Positions 12,101-19,900 of a stretch of 64,000 nt of DNA are shown here, piece after piece. Under the pieces are notes generated by a model. The model was not told the origin of the DNA. It made no database searches and saw only the letters and a list, made by a program, of their open reading frames with translations. The DNA lies in contig CAXAMN010018779.1 in assembly GCA_963970005.1 (NCBI GenBank), forward strand, positions 456,301 to 520,300. The letters are read 5' to 3'. The DNA comes from Durusdinium trenchii (taxonomy: Eukaryota; Sar; Dinophyceae; Suessiales; Symbiodiniaceae). How positions within the stretch are numbered: the first letter of the stretch is position 1; every line of letters begins with the position of its first letter. Both the position numbers and the translations under genes were made by a program.

Positions 12101-15100
12101 CGCGCGTCTTGAAGTTTACAAAGTATGTGATGGGGTTTGACCTTGACTTGGGCAGCATCCTTGGCCCCATCATCACAGGAAAGATGAGCAGAATCCTGGC
12201 CGCAGGAGAACCAACGGAGCAGCCGCGACCATTGAGTGTTGAAGAGGTCAAGCGACTCGATACCATGCTGGCCTTCCCGCCCAACAAGTTGGACCGGTAC
12301 TTTGTCGGTTGCTTGTTGCTTGCTTTGTACTCTAGGTCATGATGGAGTGATTTGAGCGACATCCGCACCTTCTTCTTTCGCATGGTCGGGGCTGAGGCTG
12401 GACGGTACGGTTATGTTGAGGCGAGGACTCGAACGCACAAGTCCTTTTCATCAGTGGAGAGTCAGTTTCCAGCCGGACAAAACCAGGTCTGGCTGGATGA
12501 GAAAACATCAGGCTAAGTATGACGCAAACTTCGAGGACAGGTAGACTGCAACAAATTCAGCAGCTCCCGACGACTGTGAACCTTCTGTCGCAAAAGAAAA
12601 TTGCGGACGCCCCAGCGCTGCCAACCTTCGACTCGAACAATCCGTTCCAGAGGCCTTTGCAGACTGGGGCGAGAGTGACGCGCTGGCGCCTCACGTAGAA
12701 GAAGAAGTGATGAAAGGTCGATCTTTGAGTCTTCGCCCTGGCCAAAGCCCAAGCGGATCCGAACTCAGATCCATGGCCGAACGGTGCAAAGAACGCGCGT
12801 TGCAGGGATGAGGCTTGAGGAACTGTATGATGTGATCAATGGCGCGCTTGAGAGCGACGCCCTGAAGCGCTTGGGAGTGTGCAGGTGCATCGCGCGGATG
12901 CAGATCACCATGACCAACCCGCCCAAGGAAATTGAAATTGGACGCCTCGAGTCCTAGCGAACCCCCATGTCAAAAGGAGAGTCAGCTGTGCCAGTGTTCA
13001 GTGAATCTCATTGTGTTTTTCAGGGTGCGTGAGAAATGGATTGCGTAGCAGAAATAGTGGAAGCGGTCGACGTGGTTGACAATGAACTTATTTCAGTGAA
13101 GCTCAGATGTTTCTGTGTGAGCTGAAACAAAACTGATCCAATTTGAGCCGTTTATTTTTCACTAGCTCAGCTGAAGGGTAGAGCTGGGTGGGACACTTCA
13201 CTGCTTCCGTTCCCACAAGCTGGCCCAGCCGCAGAGTTTCTCGCCAGAGTTCGACGTCTACCGCCTGGCGAAATATCAAGAACGAGCGCGCTTCTGCATC
13301 TGCGCTGCAGACAATGTCCTGGACGGCTTGCGCTCTTTTCATTTTCGCAATGCCAATTTGGCGCAGAGACTGGATTTTGCGCGAACCGCGTTCGTTGAAT
13401 TTTAGCGCCGCTTGTTAGCCCATGAAAGCCGGCAAGCGCAAGATGCCGTAGTAAACGCCTACGCAATCCGGCATTGGCATCCCTGGTGGTGCTTGCCTAT
13501 GAGAAGCCTGTGACATTCCCCGATGTCAAGAACAGAGTCAGCTGCGCAAGTGCTCAGTGAATCTCACTGTGTTTATTAGAGTAACAGCAATGAAAAAACT
13601 ATATCAAACAAGTGGCTGGCCTTGGGGATCACCGTATCTGGCCAAGATTGCCTTTCTGTTGGTGACAAGGCTAAGGCGCAAGGGAGCAGATGGTTCCAAA
13701 ACTAACGTTTTGCAGGAAGAACAACCAGGGCCGAAGCTGGCAGTCGCGTTGCGAATAGCCGCTGCAAGCGCAGGTGCTTTCAATATTTGAGTTAGATCAT
13801 ACGAATGTGCAACTGCCCAGCCAGGCATTAGCCTCTTTTCAGGCACTTTGGGGAAGGAAACACGAGTACGCAAAATGGAACATAGAAACACGTGTTACCG
13901 CCATAGCCAAAATTCACTGGAGTCCTACTTCATATGTGAACAGACACACGGACATAAACAAACACGCACACAGGAAATTAATTGAGGGGTGGAGTCACTG
14001 TATGGATTACATTTTGTGAGTAGATTTGCCTAGAAATTAACTGACGGGCATGTGTAGGGTGGTTGTCAATTAGTTTTCAGTGCTTGAGTGACCCCCCTCA
14101 ATCAATTCCCTGGTTGAGGGTTGGTCAACAGTAGACACCGCCTCAATTAATTGTGAGAATGCTATGTGGTTGTACAGCCAACCCACCTCCAATTGATATG
14201 TCAGCAAAACTCAGAATTTAAGTCATGATGATTTTTGATGAGTTTGTGTCCTTGCTGCTGCTGTTTTGCCTGCAGCCAGCGGAATCAAGAGTGATAATGG
14301 CCTGTCAATCCCTGTCACCCCCTCACTCATGTCCTGTGAAGTAATTAGTTATATGTATATATAATTGGGGGTGGGTCGACTGGTGACCCACCACACAATT
14401 TCTGGTGCCACCTCACAAATTTTGGCCCCCGCCACACAATTTCTTGTGAACATAAATAATTGGGGGGTGGGTCGACTGGTCACCCACCACACAATTACTG
14501 GTGCCACCTCACAGTTTCTGGCCCCCACCACACAATTTCTTGTGAAAATACCTATTTGGGGGGTAGGTCGACTGGTCATCCCCCCCACACACACACAATT
14601 TCAGTGGAACATATATAATTGGGGGTGGTGCCACCGGAAAACGCTCCAGACAGTGGAAAATATATAATTGGGGGTGGTGTCACCGGAAAACGCTCCAGAC
14701 AATCCAGGCAAATGGAGATGTGTTTTTTTGTTTAGAAACGGGCCCCCAGCAGACTATGGTGATACAGCAAGGCAGTGCTAGATTGGTGCTAGGTTTCTTC
14801 ATAACACGCACTGTGATCCACGTTGATTTCTGATGACTCATGTTGTCAATTGTCGTTTGAAAAATCGTTGAGGATAAGTGGACATTAATTCAGCAGTATG
14901 ACAGTGTCTCAAGTAGATATGGGGTGGAGTGGGTGTACCCACCCCAAATTGATCTAAAATTAATCAAAGGTGGTGGGACATGGAGGTGGTCTAAGGTAGT
15001 GGTCATTTCACAAAACATATGAAACAATCCCTTCTTTAGGAATGCACGAGCAGATGTCCCGAATGCTAGACACTGGACATGTTTGGACTCTTGTGACATG

Positions 15101-16062
15101 ACCTGGCTAAGAGGTGACAACTTCAAAGCCTTCATTCACGCCTCTCCTCATAAACGTTTTTTACTGTCAACTGAGAACGCGCTATTTTCAAGTCAGACAC
15201 TCTTGCAAAGTGTAGTGGAGAACAGGAGCATTGCTTGGGCTCGTACGAAACAAATCTGCGCACTGGACGCTCAGACCAATGTGTCGTGATTCCAGACAGC
15301 CGCACAGCTGCACGGACGCGCAGAGCAACAAGATCGTCCGACCGCCAGGCCACTGAATTTTGTGTTCCACGGTGGTTCTGGATCTGAAAAGCACCATATC
15401 GCCACTGCCGGGGTCTCAGGGTTTCAGTTGCACAAGAAAAGAAAAGTGGTGAACACATGTGCACATTGAAGGGCTCAAGATCATCAATGTACATTGTACA
15501 TGATTGAATTGAGAGGCATTGAATGCTGGCGTTGTGAAGATGAATGTGGACACTGACACGTAAAGATCTCAATACGAAAGCATCTCTTGACGGCTTGTGT
15601 TTGCTGCCTTGGCTAGGCAGTGGGCCTACTGGGAAGGCTTGCTGAAGTTCTACAAATCCAAGGAGGGTGCGTTTCTCAGAATGGAATTGAATGCACACAC
15701 GGAGTGATAGAGAGCGACACTGAGGTTACTTGCAAGGTCAGATTGGCAATCCAGAAGGTGAGGACAAGCCGAACAAGAGCTGCCCGGCATGCATTGGCTT
15801 TGAATTCTGGGTGGTTGAGAGACGTTGTGTTGACGACCCACAACAACAGCTCTTTTGGTAACACAGATGATATACCAAGCCGCCTGAGCATCTTCGAGGT
15901 TTGTGGGCCCGCATGAGTACGTCACAAACCATGAGAGATTCTCCTGAGTTAGGCTACTATGACCCTCGCAAATGGATCCGCGAGTGCGAAGTGACCATGG
16001 TCAAGCGTGTGAAGGACGGACTGCAGTGGTCCATCAGAGCTCGACAATCGACAATTGCCTAA
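124..16062 (+). CDS. fba: class II fructose-bisphosphate aldolase, copy A (5' part outside window)
   Basis: Cleaves fructose-1,6-bisphosphate to DHAP and glyceraldehyde-3-phosphate with a divalent metal. Inferred exons: 124-165, 248-316, 404-455, 518-590, 715-756, 9730-9766, 9855-9908, 9990-10066, 10128-10173, 10236-10277, 10372-10430, 15349-15406, 15516-15559, 15617-15666 (end uncertain), 15737-15778, 15953-16062. Phases agree at every junction, giving 298 codons plus TAA. Family motifs are seen in order: VAGKALPNEKGKLQ, HSDHCAKKLLPW (metal His), EMEIGITGGVEDGVDN, FGNVHGVYK, FVFHGGSGS, VVKMNVDTDTQW, GNPEGEDKPNKSYYDPR. No exon contains a stop. Donors are GT or GC; acceptors are AG|G except one. 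The fifth visible intron (757-9729) contains Copia-1. Family assignment is firm; whether the element-laden gene is expressed is not known. Exon ends are my inference without transcript data. Confidence 0.88.
810..814. repeat. target-site duplication TAAAC, left copy (Copia-1)
   Basis: TAAAC directly precedes the left LTR and recurs directly after the right LTR at 9645-9649. The paralogous site in the other aldolase copy (34209-34213) has a single TAAAC and no element. Confidence 0.93.
815..1032 (-). repeat. 3' LTR of Copia-1
   Basis: 218 bp, identical to 9427-9644 except one base. Terminal inverted repeats TGTTG/CAACA mark exact ends. Confidence 0.95.
1033..1044 (-). other. polypurine tract of Copia-1
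   Basis: On the minus strand AGACAGGGGGAG abuts the start of the 3' LTR, the expected place and composition for the plus-strand primer. Confidence 0.75.
1425..8852 (-). CDS. Copia-1 Gag-Pol polyprotein with methyltransferase-like domain and membrane-anchor tail
   Basis: About 2475 residues; ATG at 8852 chosen (an in-frame GTG lies three codons upstream). Order, residues approximate: charged coiled coil (1-100); Gag-like part; CCCH zinc finger then CCHC knuckle (CYLCGSTKHLAPTC) near 485-530; aspartic protease (LLDSGAT, 634); a SAM-methyltransferase-like segment (811-970: LHLYAGK, GGPNCRTRS, FLLEQP); integrase zinc site and catalytic Asp/Asp/Glu (LDTAGP, LHTDLGGEF, GRAERAIQ); reverse transcriptase with YVDD (1724); RNase H start (YTDSSFAAS). 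RNase H lacks the usual second-acid block (STEAEY-type). After it come four 14-residue KEKEDGPGATSEE-type repeats and one hydrophobic helix (MLYTILVILATLLF, about 2115). The last ~130 codons are out of frame because of the 44-bp duplication. Polyproteins of this class are processed into capsid and replication enzymes. Confidence 0.9.
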   Translation of the reverse strand: MEEEESEELRRCEESSNDPRRTRRDQEREDQEEEIMWRWQISQDAQRLTDLCQAQQRENDRLQQELYEWRIEGEDRKRLEVEEKKKKEREETERPRSASNFNTPDEEGPNGIPGADDLHARGRTPWSTYPARYGVKGSRSRSKEQQRKGRSPSYGKGEMKGPRPTTGGAKLPPEVQQMEVMTLLVESMKSLQRQISEGQEAQGTVKGVEIVRQVAELPVLHPLHGSTSQLQLGDWLLLVQPVVADLTTTSDIWWDRMMTEVEKWYQDHQAMAPLERVKHEPVPPSSLSVPKWAKLERRMATLLLKAIPEVQKDELVATKRLSVFAILAHLHVTYCPGGISEKQMLLRNLEDPTEPGNLHDTVVGLRRWLRWRARAQEIGATEPDPSILVKGLNRLTKRVLDGNESLRFRVSLARNALQVDTNPNALSVSQFATHLIAEIEQLSLAEKRSGATTKKEESKVKKMEEINRKAKGGEGKLKEMEVKLPCKFFLSEAGCRRGRDCKWSHDQKDEQKRCYLCGSTKHLAPTCPTKENSGGTAPNSPPKVKKEKEEEKDPKGEEGGKGSGGQDDEKMDELLAEANKMLKAMKDKEASEAKLSRLHQQLDEIKKSIKTLKLTRVREAKMGSLQEEEWGLLDSGATHPLRPLTSTDSLEKFKKVSVSLADGRTTPLLMTESGVMVSTNLQVEPIVPLGMLAGGGCKISWKKHGMKVAHPTKGSLPISIQAGCPQIPKQLALELIQEYEDRAQEVKQARLVGEVHPEREVEWMKSLVEGHPALAELPEHVKKALVQQPGEWKDLPANRHQRKRLKAAGSVILHLYAGKREGFTLQKAMEEHGLGSRTLEVDLQRGDDHDMASLDSKAYKGLLRLALNGDLAAVIGGPNCRTRSVLRHYPGGPRPVRSWEEPWGISAYSPEEMAMCQEDDVLMWRQIFLFLVADMAAKLKDSTDEDEEKKKREEVMFLLEQPSDPKDYMPSCVSFWSTKPWKKLQSAAHLQVHHLNQGDYEPWKEDAPVKPTTLAANVELRLPKGKNPGSKSRGEGQKVPSSSLARWVPGLCRSVAEACALHINGIVEEEPKLKRMTWEQHCQNGHVPFRRDCRICQEQSAKSRPHRKVTHPLAATLSLDTAGPYPVAKDGKDLMKYILVGTYTWLLPQEQHPPVPDDELADSDEVLLEEEDEEEGNEKCDEEEGGAEEGEQGEEMKEVEVGEEKENPDLITFRLAIPMASKDQKTVLSTIQQMYIQLRVMGYHVARLHTDLGGEFRGRSLTQWCRSRDIHRTTTAGVSSQSNGRAERAIQTVKSHIRRALGMAGMPAGRWPQACHYVHERERRRMADLDLGDVPPFGHELLVKRRFWKTKELEATHEKVRYLAPRPDAHGHLVLRDNGSTAIVPYFIMKTQEPEPSQSTWMAVTKAAEEAEGPYEIRRRIRGKMGARSMKLEEDQYEVVEEERERHLERISNIVLEESVIMLKDEMKVMDVVYEELKKVKSAMPKEEEPVLRTRVVSPKELLREAPQWDEAIRKELHQLFEEKKALRRIDEDEFKSLQEKWGRKLEVLPSKVVITLKPGPRRKIRLVACGNFVDPASAEQKDQCLYASGADAVCLRYVLKRSAEESWKASVLDIRTAFLNAPLDIEAEGQEPTMVVLKPPSLLLKTGHVGPKDYYLAQKAVYGLRQSPRCCGVYRDQVLRKLTSPQGHRFVQAEAEPNLWSIMLGDGEDEECEEKMVGFLLVYVDDLMVTSDEKTVDQVIQVLQAQWETSTPEEVGKEKVKFLGMEITKTVEGGYRASQEDYIKDKEGIPDTKNMKVPMSKDAAPMPEEPTPGLVNAAQKLVGELMWLSTRTRPDVAFATSRCAQEILPHPSWVIEQATQVWKYLKSTPNEGLEFPPGKGEGWDGGPKSLEVYTDSSFAASPETVDSMIQEHEEPYVKTLFVDNLAATGFFSDGHANWRTRHLRLRAQHVRWRITNLDWRVRHMPGAIMIANLGTKPLSGQRTMELKELMSMVLQKKVDEERKEKEDGPGATSKERKEKEDGPGATSEEKEEKEDGPGATSEEKEEKEDGPEAVSEERRKEDEGMQKMMNYGGRQLQLAVLMALIAKSRAQGNQSEEDGNPSDQAGSEPLRMFMMLYTILVILATLLFRRFCAWLLAPAINDGDAVAGQQYEPPALGPPGSSTSESQGSSITVDWQGREVNRPSARSKGKRKGKGQGKGDPQDGEPVDWAYGPARPMTAEERSQFGLQNREWLLRWLSSLTPEERAQAGIPPTSSSSGQASQPQSDVTLTGIQEEPEQEIPAGDHEVPLEVPPQESPANEDETLYHPTERDYRDMMADEAWDPTPPQPRPTGPSEAAAKACPRAFQRDGEPPIGDAPGHFSVMANRQSGMEAGGTKGWVFTSPSMGRSTISSLLALRSPHPCSGPHLHAIVVPSPSTWPMSEGVNTFGLVDGARSTMWMLPDHRHVQLELKRSMPHVFDACKSSGNGSSICEEK
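1435..1740 (-). pseudogene. original C-terminal frame of the Copia-1 polyprotein, displaced by duplication
   Basis: Past the 44-bp duplication a different frame (open to 1435) has a protein-like composition, with MGVYITKYGQKYHIF, CPTL, PPCHRCAF and KKYAPCVRC segments holding paired cysteines and a histidine. With a single copy of the 44-bp unit this frame follows directly from the polyprotein. I read it as the ancestral C-terminus, possibly a small metal-binding domain; function unknown. Confidence 0.65.
1741..1828. repeat. perfect 44-bp tandem duplication (x2) in the Copia-1 3' coding region
   Basis: 1741-1784 and 1785-1828 are identical. Since 44 is not a multiple of 3, it shifts the reading frame of the polyprotein. 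Confidence 0.97.
2701..2858. repeat. 42-bp tandem repeat, about 3.8 units, coding
   Basis: Units at 2701, 2743, 2785 and 2827 encode on the minus strand a 14-residue charged repeat (KEKEDGPGATSEE-like) just after RNase H. The period keeps the frame. Confidence 0.9.
8895..9424 (-). CDS. Copia-1 upstream Gag N-terminal ORF
   Basis: From ATG at 9424, about 175 residues, Pro/Ser/Glu-rich, no recognised domain. The ATG lies inside the primer-binding site: it is the complement of the CAT anticodon. The ORF ends at TGA 8895-8897 and is in the same frame as the long polyprotein, with no further stop before its ATG at 8852. It is either an N-terminal Gag segment joined by stop readthrough or splicing, or separated by a recent nonsense mutation. 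Confidence 0.6.
9408..9426 (-). promoter_or_regulatory. primer-binding site of Copia-1 (half-tRNA type, tRNA-Met)
   Basis: The plus strand reads AGCAGTTGGGCTCATAACC, which matches the D-stem end and 5' anticodon arm of an elongator tRNA-Met (loop CTCATAA). It abuts the 5' LTR with no spacer. Drosophila copia is known to prime from an internally cut initiator tRNA-Met; the same half-tRNA logic is inferred here. Confidence 0.75.
9427..9644 (-). repeat. 5' LTR of Copia-1
   Basis: 218 bp, near-identical partner of 815-1032; it should contain the element's promoter. No obvious TATA box was recognised. Confidence 0.95.
9645..9649. repeat. target-site duplication TAAAC, right copy (Copia-1)
   Basis: Directly follows the 5' LTR and matches 810-814. 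Confidence 0.93.
9645..10447 (+). repeat. near-identical aldolase block shared with 34209-35011
   Basis: Exons and introns of aldolase copies A and B are almost identical here. I noticed only two differences, in the last exon-7 region and near 10198. Together with 715-814 versus 34114-34213 it makes a ~900-bp block that ends abruptly on both sides, where the introns become unalignable by eye. Confidence 0.85.
10448..11760. other. intron sequence of aldolase copy A, nothing recognised
   Basis: Start of a 4.9-kb intron (10431-15348). Short ORFs only, without family motifs. Copy B has a much shorter, different intron here, so most of this sequence is copy-specific. Confidence 0.5.
11762..11845. 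repeat. dispersed repeat, copy 1 (partner 13066-13160)
   Basis: Shares the series GTCGACGT, TCAGTGAAGCTCAGATGTTT, TGTGTGA, TGAAACAAA and CCGTTTATT with 13066-13160. The pair brackets the recombinase remnant, so it could be the terminal repeats of a small decayed element; ends not defined. Confidence 0.5.
11935..12516 (+). pseudogene. tyrosine-recombinase remnant
   Basis: One frame, broken by a TGA at 12340-12342, encodes an N-terminal core-binding-like region and the start of a catalytic domain (PLSVEEVKRLDTML, then VGCLLLALYSRS, stop, WSDLSDIRTFFF). The stop sits where an Arg would complete an ALYSRxRWSDL-type catalytic-arginine motif, consistent with CGA to TGA. The C-terminal His/Arg/Tyr boxes are not visible. 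Likely a fragment of a DIRS- or Crypton-type element unrelated in sequence to the recombinase at 23473. Confidence 0.6.
12978..13575. repeat. repeat pair (12978-13020 and 13533-13575) around an unrecognised segment
   Basis: A ~43-bp sequence (AGAGTCAGCTG...TCAGTGAATCTCA...TGTGTTT) occurs at both ends with few differences. Between them lie the second copy of the 11762 repeat and a GC-richer stretch (13190-13410) with protein-like composition (VYRLAKYQERARF) but no recognised family. Confidence 0.5.
14361..14714. repeat. tandem repeat with internal palindromes
   Basis: Three ~95-bp units start at 14363, 14458 and 14553 (AATTGGGGGTGGGTCGACTGG...), followed by two 49-bp units at 14617 and 14666 (TGGTGCCACCGGAAAACGCT). 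The first unit contains GGTGGGTC...GTGACCCACC, able to form a hairpin. It lies in the large aldolase intron; no coding content. Confidence 0.85.
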
Positions 16063-16970
16063 TATTGCCAAATTGCATGGTGACAGGAGAGCTGCACGGA
16101 CCTTTCGACCCTTGACTTTTAAAGGTTTTTCAATACTTTTGACATTTGTAGCAAAGACCTTTTAAAGCGTCCCAGCAGTTTGCCAAACTTGACTCTTGTA
16201 GCTGAGGAATGTGAACGCCTAACTCCTGTGAGTGGGATGCATGATTTGCAATTCCGCGGGCGTTCGACAAGGCATATGTTTGAAACTTCACCTTCAGATT
16301 GCCCAGTTTGATACTTTTGATTGAACTTTCAGTCGCCCATGACCTATACTTTTTAACCGCCCATGGTTTTCGATTGGCTCAGCGATGCGCTGGTGCTGCC
16401 AAGCTGTGAAGGAAGCTTGATTGATTTTTGCTAGCTTATTTGCCTTGAAAGCTTGGTTTGCACCTATTGCGGCACCTAGTGCACCTTTGGGCAAAGATTC
16501 TGTCCGAATAAAGCGGACATCAAAGTTCCCCAATCCTTGGAGCCGCTCTCAGCGTTGCGAGGGTTCTAGGACCGTCAAGAAAAGGGGCGTTCTCCAAACA
16601 AAGCCACAGTAAGAGGCCCACCTCATGGCGCTTTCCTGTTCAAAACTACCAAAGAATAGGCCCAAGCCTTTTATGCACCAAGAGTCGCCAAGAAAAAAAC
16701 ATACAGACTCAAGCTGCATTCAACTGCGTGACAGCTGTTGCGCTACGATGTGTAGCTGCTTTGGCTGACAAGACAACATTGCTGCTTAGCGGTTCCCTAC
16801 GTGACCCTTGCAGAAATATGTCGTTGCTTGTCAGCAATCGGAGGAGGTATGTCCAAACAGCTAGCACTTCATTTTGTCTAACTGAGGTTCTGGGAGATTC
16901 CGGGTATGAAGGTGGGAAGAGCACAACATCTCGTAAAATCTCATCACTATGGCAGCCCTTCAGATTTCAG
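16063..16970 (+). other. aldolase 3' flank and short intergenic region between tandem copies
   Basis: The first ~200 bases after the copy A stop resemble the sequence after the copy B stop (37736-37950), as expected of a shared 3' UTR. The rest, up to the first recognised copy B exon, holds no gene I recognise; the copy B start codon must lie here but was not identified. Confidence 0.55.
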
Positions 16971-19900
16971 GCTGGCGTGGTAACTGGAGACCTCGCATGG
17001 TCCCTGCTGCAGCATGCCAAGGCAGATTGGCTTTCAGCATGACCATGAGTCCATACGTGCTTTTCTTTTTCATTTTATAAATATTACCACATTCTTTCTT
17101 TGTTCTAGGAGCATAAGTATGCAATTCCGGCCTTCAACTGCACAAGCCAAGGGCCTAAATGTCTGGTCAAGGATTTTGCGATCTGAACTTTGGAGTTCTG
17201 CAAGACTGAGGCTCCAGCACCATCAACTCAGTTCTTGAAGCGGGCAAGGACTCTGATTGACTTATGACTCATATATGGGTTACGTACGCGGTTGTAAAAA
17301 CGAAACGGACCCGAAACTCTTTCATCCGCAGTGTGTTTGGCTTCAGCTATGCCAGGAGGTCCCCCTGGTCAGGGGGGACCGCATCCACCTGCGGAGTGCA
17401 ACTGCCCGCTGTGCGTTGTATTCCGTAAGGTGGCTTCCCTGGTGTTCGGGGCCAACTCAACACAGGTCCTACGTGATCGCACTCGACCGTATATCGAGGG
17501 GCTGTACACTCAGCTTTTGGAAATCGCCCTGGAGGTTCAGGGCAGTTCGGCTTCCCGTACTGGTGGAGCTGGACAAGGTGGGGAAGCGAGGCCCGGAGGC
17601 CCACCGCTTCCCTCGTCGGCCCCGGAGCCGGCTGAAGATACACGTGGAGGAGGCGATCCTGGACAGACCGTTGCGGCTCCCGGTGGATCGGGAGTAAAGG
17701 AGGAAGAAGAGAGCTCACCCGTCAAGGAGGGCGGAGGAAAGGTTGAGGTGGCAGCCGCGCCGCCTGTTACCTCTGCTTCGGAAGGCCCGGACGGTGAAGG
17801 TGCTACCTCGGCTGGGTCACGGCCAGAGGTTGAGGCGGAGGAGAACGAAGAGCCCCCAGCGAAGAACAAGCGGCGACCCCCCGCTCCCCCGGCAAAGGCG
17901 GGGGGGTTACGAAGGGGAAGACAGTTCAAGGCGCAGGAGGAGGCGTGACAGATCTCGGAGGCGCAGGCGTGACGCGTCGTCCAGCAAGGAGCTGCATCCC
18001 AAGGCGGCGCCAAGCACCAAGCGGCCAAGGACTCCCTCCCATAGTCCGCCCAGTGTCCATACCCCTGAGGACCAGTCATCCAGTGCAGGAGAGGCCAGGT
18101 CGTCAGCCGCTCGTTTTCGGGGAACATCCCTGGAGCTGGCAGAAGAGGCGCCGGGCGACACCACCGCTCATACACCACCCGCAGCCGAGGAGACCGAGCA
18201 GGAGGAGATTGAACTCCCGGAAGAGGAGCCCGAGTTGGAGGAGCCGGAGCCGAGCCCCCCTCGAGAGAAGGGCAAAGGAAAGAAGGGAAAAGGCAAGGGC
18301 AAAGGATCCAAAGGCAAAAAGGGCCAGAAGTCCAAGCCCAAGAAACGTAATCGAGGGCTCAAGAAGGTGCAGCGGAACATCGACTTCTACGACAACAAGC
18401 GCCGTGATCCCACATGGCGCCGAAGCGCGCAATGAGGAGACCAGCCGGGGGCCCAGAGAGGCCTCGTGTGAGGAGAAGGCCAGCCGCTGCCGGCCCGCCC
18501 GATGGAGGCTGGGAGAAGGCCTCAGAGGTGAACATTTGGGAGTTGAACTCCTGGCCGGCGATATACATACAGGGGCAGTATTGGGACAACGATGCAGAGG
18601 TGATCGGAGAGATGAAGTCCCTGGCGGTCGGGGACGATGGCACGATGTTGACCGTGAAGGCCCATGGGACGACGTCGGAGGAGCTACTGCGGTTGCTGTC
18701 AGGCCGGGCTTCGAAGGTATTGCAAGTCCACCTTTGCGACGAACCATGCAGTCACCTGGTTTGGAAAGAAGGGCTGATTCATGCGCAGCGGCTCAAGAGG
18801 TGTCAATTCGAGGATCATCCATGGAGCCGGAATGCCGAAGTCAGCGTGCGAGAGGCAGAACGGGACGAGATGGAGGTGCTGCGGAAGGAAGCGGCCGAGC
18901 GGGGCAAGGGAGTTGGCGCTGGCCTGGGAGCTCCTGGGGCAGCCGCGGAGGAGGCGGCGCGGGAGGCTCCAAAAGAAGAGAAGGAGGCCTCAAGCAAGAA
19001 GAAAAAGAAGAAGAAGAAGAAGGCAAAAGAGCGCATGACTCCCGTCAAATCCCTGGAGGCCATATTCGGCACAACCGGCCTCGACCCCAAGGAGGAGGTC
19101 CGCCGGAAGCTCCGGAGGAAGGCCAAGCATTTGAGCCGCAAGGCCAGGAGTCGCAAGAGTTCATCAAACTCCAGTTCAAGCGACTCTTCCTCGGGCAGCT
19201 CAACGATGGAGGAAGGACCGACCGAGGAGCTGTTCTCACCGGTCTCGGCGCCGCAGAGGATTTGGAGGAGGTTTCCAGGCGTCCTTACATCGACGATGAT
19301 TCTCGAGGCGCAAAGAGTTATGCTGCTACAACTCGGTGCCGGTCTCCACGAAGCCGAGACCCGGAGCTTGCGGCCAATCGTGAGCCAATATTGCAGGCAA
19401 CATCTCATGGCGAGTATGGCGCCACCTGTGGCGCGAGAAGCGTTGCATTGGTCTGCAGTCCTCGACCTCATCTTAGAGGGCCGTGTGGCCAGTGCAATGG
19501 ACGTCATGACTCAGCGCCTCAAAAGTTTGGAAGGGCTGAGCAAATCTATGAGGCCAGATCTTCTTCGTCAACTCGAGTTACTGCCCCTGGATCGCGGGGG
19601 CCTGGCGACGTCCTCAGAAGTCCAGATGGCGGGCCAGGCTGCGAACCACGAAGCGAAGGTCTTGCAGAAGTCGACCACCAGGCCTTGGGAGGAGAGGCAA
19701 AAAGGAAAAGAGAAGGGAGAGAAGGGCAAATGGAAGAGCAGCAAGGGCGACAACAAGACCAACGAGTTCGACAAGAGCAAGAAGGAGAAGGGGGACGGAA
19801 AGAAAAAGCCGTGACTGGCTACAGCAGCGGGGGTCCCCGGGATGGCGGGATCGCTCTCTCGGTAGAGGCCCCTGGAAACTATGAGAAGGGAAAGTGCACG

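Noticed and set aside
14361..14714. CRISPR-like array
   Set aside because: Repeats are contiguous, of unequal lengths, without unique spacers, and in nuclear eukaryotic DNA.
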